From: Faecalimonas sp.
GTDB lineage: Bacteria > Bacillota_A > Clostridia > Lachnospirales > Lachnospiraceae
DNA length: 6,625 bases
Direction: 5' to 3'
Assembly (NCBI GenBank): GCA_026169575.1
Contig: JAPFCT010000310.1
Coordinates: 1 to 6,625 of the forward strand
The notes under the pieces are model-generated. The model was not told where the DNA came from and made no database searches. It worked only from the letters and a program-made list of their open reading frames with translations. The position numbers and the translations under genes are program-made. Numbering within the stretch: position 1 is the first letter of the stretch; every line of letters starts with the position of its first letter. Below, piece by piece: positions 5,818 through 6,625 of this stretch.

Positions 5818-6625
5818 ATGAAAACAAAAAGAGAAGACATCCGAAACATCGCAATCATCGCCCATGTTGACCACGGAAAGACAACACTGGTCGACCAGCT
5901 TTTAAAGCAGAGCGGTGTATTCCGTGAAAATCAGGAAGTCCAGGAACGCGTCATGGACTCCAACGATATTGAGCGCGAAAGAGGAATTACCATTCTCTCA
6001 AAAAATACTGCAGTTCACTACAAAGGAACGAAAATCAACATCATCGACACACCGGGTCATGCTGACTTCGGTGGCGAAGTAGAGCGTGTACTTAAAATGG
6101 TAGACGGTGTTATCCTTCTTGTAGATGCTTTCGAAGGAGCAATGCCTCAGACAAAATTCGTCCTGAAAAAAGCGCTTGAGCTTGACCTTCATGTAATTGT
6201 GTGCATCAACAAAATCGACCGCCCGGAAGCCCGCCCGGACGAGGTAATCGACGAGATTCTTGAACTTCTCATGGATCTGGAGGCTTCTGACGAGCAGCTT
6301 GACTGTCCGTTTTTATACGCTTCCGCAAAAGCCGGCCATGCAGTTTTAGACCTTGCAGACACACCGGAAAACATGGCTCCGCTTTTCGAGACAATCTTAA
6401 AATATATTCCTGCACCGGAAGGAGATCCGGATGCAGATACTCAGGTTCTGATCAGCACCATCGACTACAATGAATATGTAGGGCGTATCGGCGTCGGCAA
6501 AGTAGAAAACGGAAAAATCGTAGTAAACCAGGAGCTTACGCTTTTGAACCATCATGACTCTGACAAACGTCAGAAAGTAAAAATCAGTAACTTATCTGAG
6601 TTTGACGGATCAAATAAAGTGGAAG
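5818..6625 (+). CDS. typA: Ribosome-associated GTPase TypA/BipA, 3' end truncated by the window
   Basis: TypA (BipA) is a translational GTPase related to EF-G and LepA that binds the ribosome and supports ribosome assembly, often under cold or other stress. About 269 codons are present of a family near 605-615. The G domain is complete: G1 AHVDHGKTT (15-23), G2 RGITI (55-59), G3 DTPGHADFGGEVERV (77-91), G4 NKID (131-134) and G5 SAKAG (169-173). Domain II starts near residue 205 with TQVLISTIDYNEYVGRIGVG, which separates TypA from EF-G and LepA. The missing part includes the rest of domain II and the C-terminal ribosome-contacting domains. GAAGG (5807-5811), six bases upstream, supports the ATG. 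It is divergent from the rest of the window, with no sign of damage. Confidence 0.96.
   Translation, partial: MKTKREDIRNIAIIAHVDHGKTTLVDQLLKQSGVFRENQEVQERVMDSNDIERERGITILSKNTAVHYKGTKINIIDTPGHADFGGEVERVLKMVDGVILLVDAFEGAMPQTKFVLKKALELDLHVIVCINKIDRPEARPDEVIDEILELLMDLEASDEQLDCPFLYASAKAGHAVLDLADTPENMAPLFETILKYIPAPEGDPDADTQVLISTIDYNEYVGRIGVGKVENGKIVVNQELTLLNHHDSDKRQKVKISNLSEFDGSNKVE

Noticed and set aside
5998..6374. Minus-strand open frames of 61-64 codons inside typA
   Set aside because: They are antisense to the conserved GTPase domain of TypA and have no independent support.
1..6625. Mobile element, CRISPR array, tRNA or defence system
   Set aside because: No transposase or integrase frame, regular repeat-spacer pattern, tRNA-like fold or defence domain was found; every sizeable gene except the lipoprotein belongs to a familiar family.

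Overview
The window looks like ordinary chromosome from a low-to-moderate GC Firmicute of the class Clostridia, most likely a Lachnospiraceae-type gut anaerobe. I base this on protein flavour (SecA, the short DapB form, TypA), strong AGGAGG-type ribosome binding sites, TTGACA/TAAAAT promoters, and the arrangement of the genes. The assignment is by recognition only, without a database search.

Layout: positions 1-2251 hold most of secA on the minus strand, with its 3' end outside the window. Next is a 212-base spacer carrying the secA promoter, a set of inverted half-sites and a hairpin. Then comes a minus-strand run: a small acidic lipoprotein (2464-2853), dapB (2959-3729), dapA (3902-4792) and a two-OB-fold SSB-like protein (4908-5555), transcribed in the order ssb-like, dapA, dapB, lipoprotein, secA. 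A 262-base divergent spacer separates these from typA/bipA on the plus strand (5818 to the window end, 3' truncated).

Function: dapA and dapB encode consecutive steps that commit aspartate semialdehyde to diaminopimelate and lysine, and so supply peptidoglycan and protein synthesis. A near-consensus promoter lies directly upstream of dapA, and nothing resembling a strong terminator separates dapA, dapB and the lipoprotein, so these three may form one transcript. secA (Sec translocase motor) has its own promoter. TypA is a ribosome-associated translational GTPase. The SSB-like protein is the least standard gene: it carries two OB folds in one chain and lacks the usual acidic SSB tail.

I found no mobile element, CRISPR array, tRNA, rRNA or recognisable riboswitch, and no convincing undescribed multi-gene system. 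The more interesting signals are regulatory: an inverted repeat overlapping the dapA -10 box, a cluster of inverted half-sites just upstream of the secA promoter, and a 172-base dapA-dapB spacer in which two 5' arms can compete for the same 3' arm.
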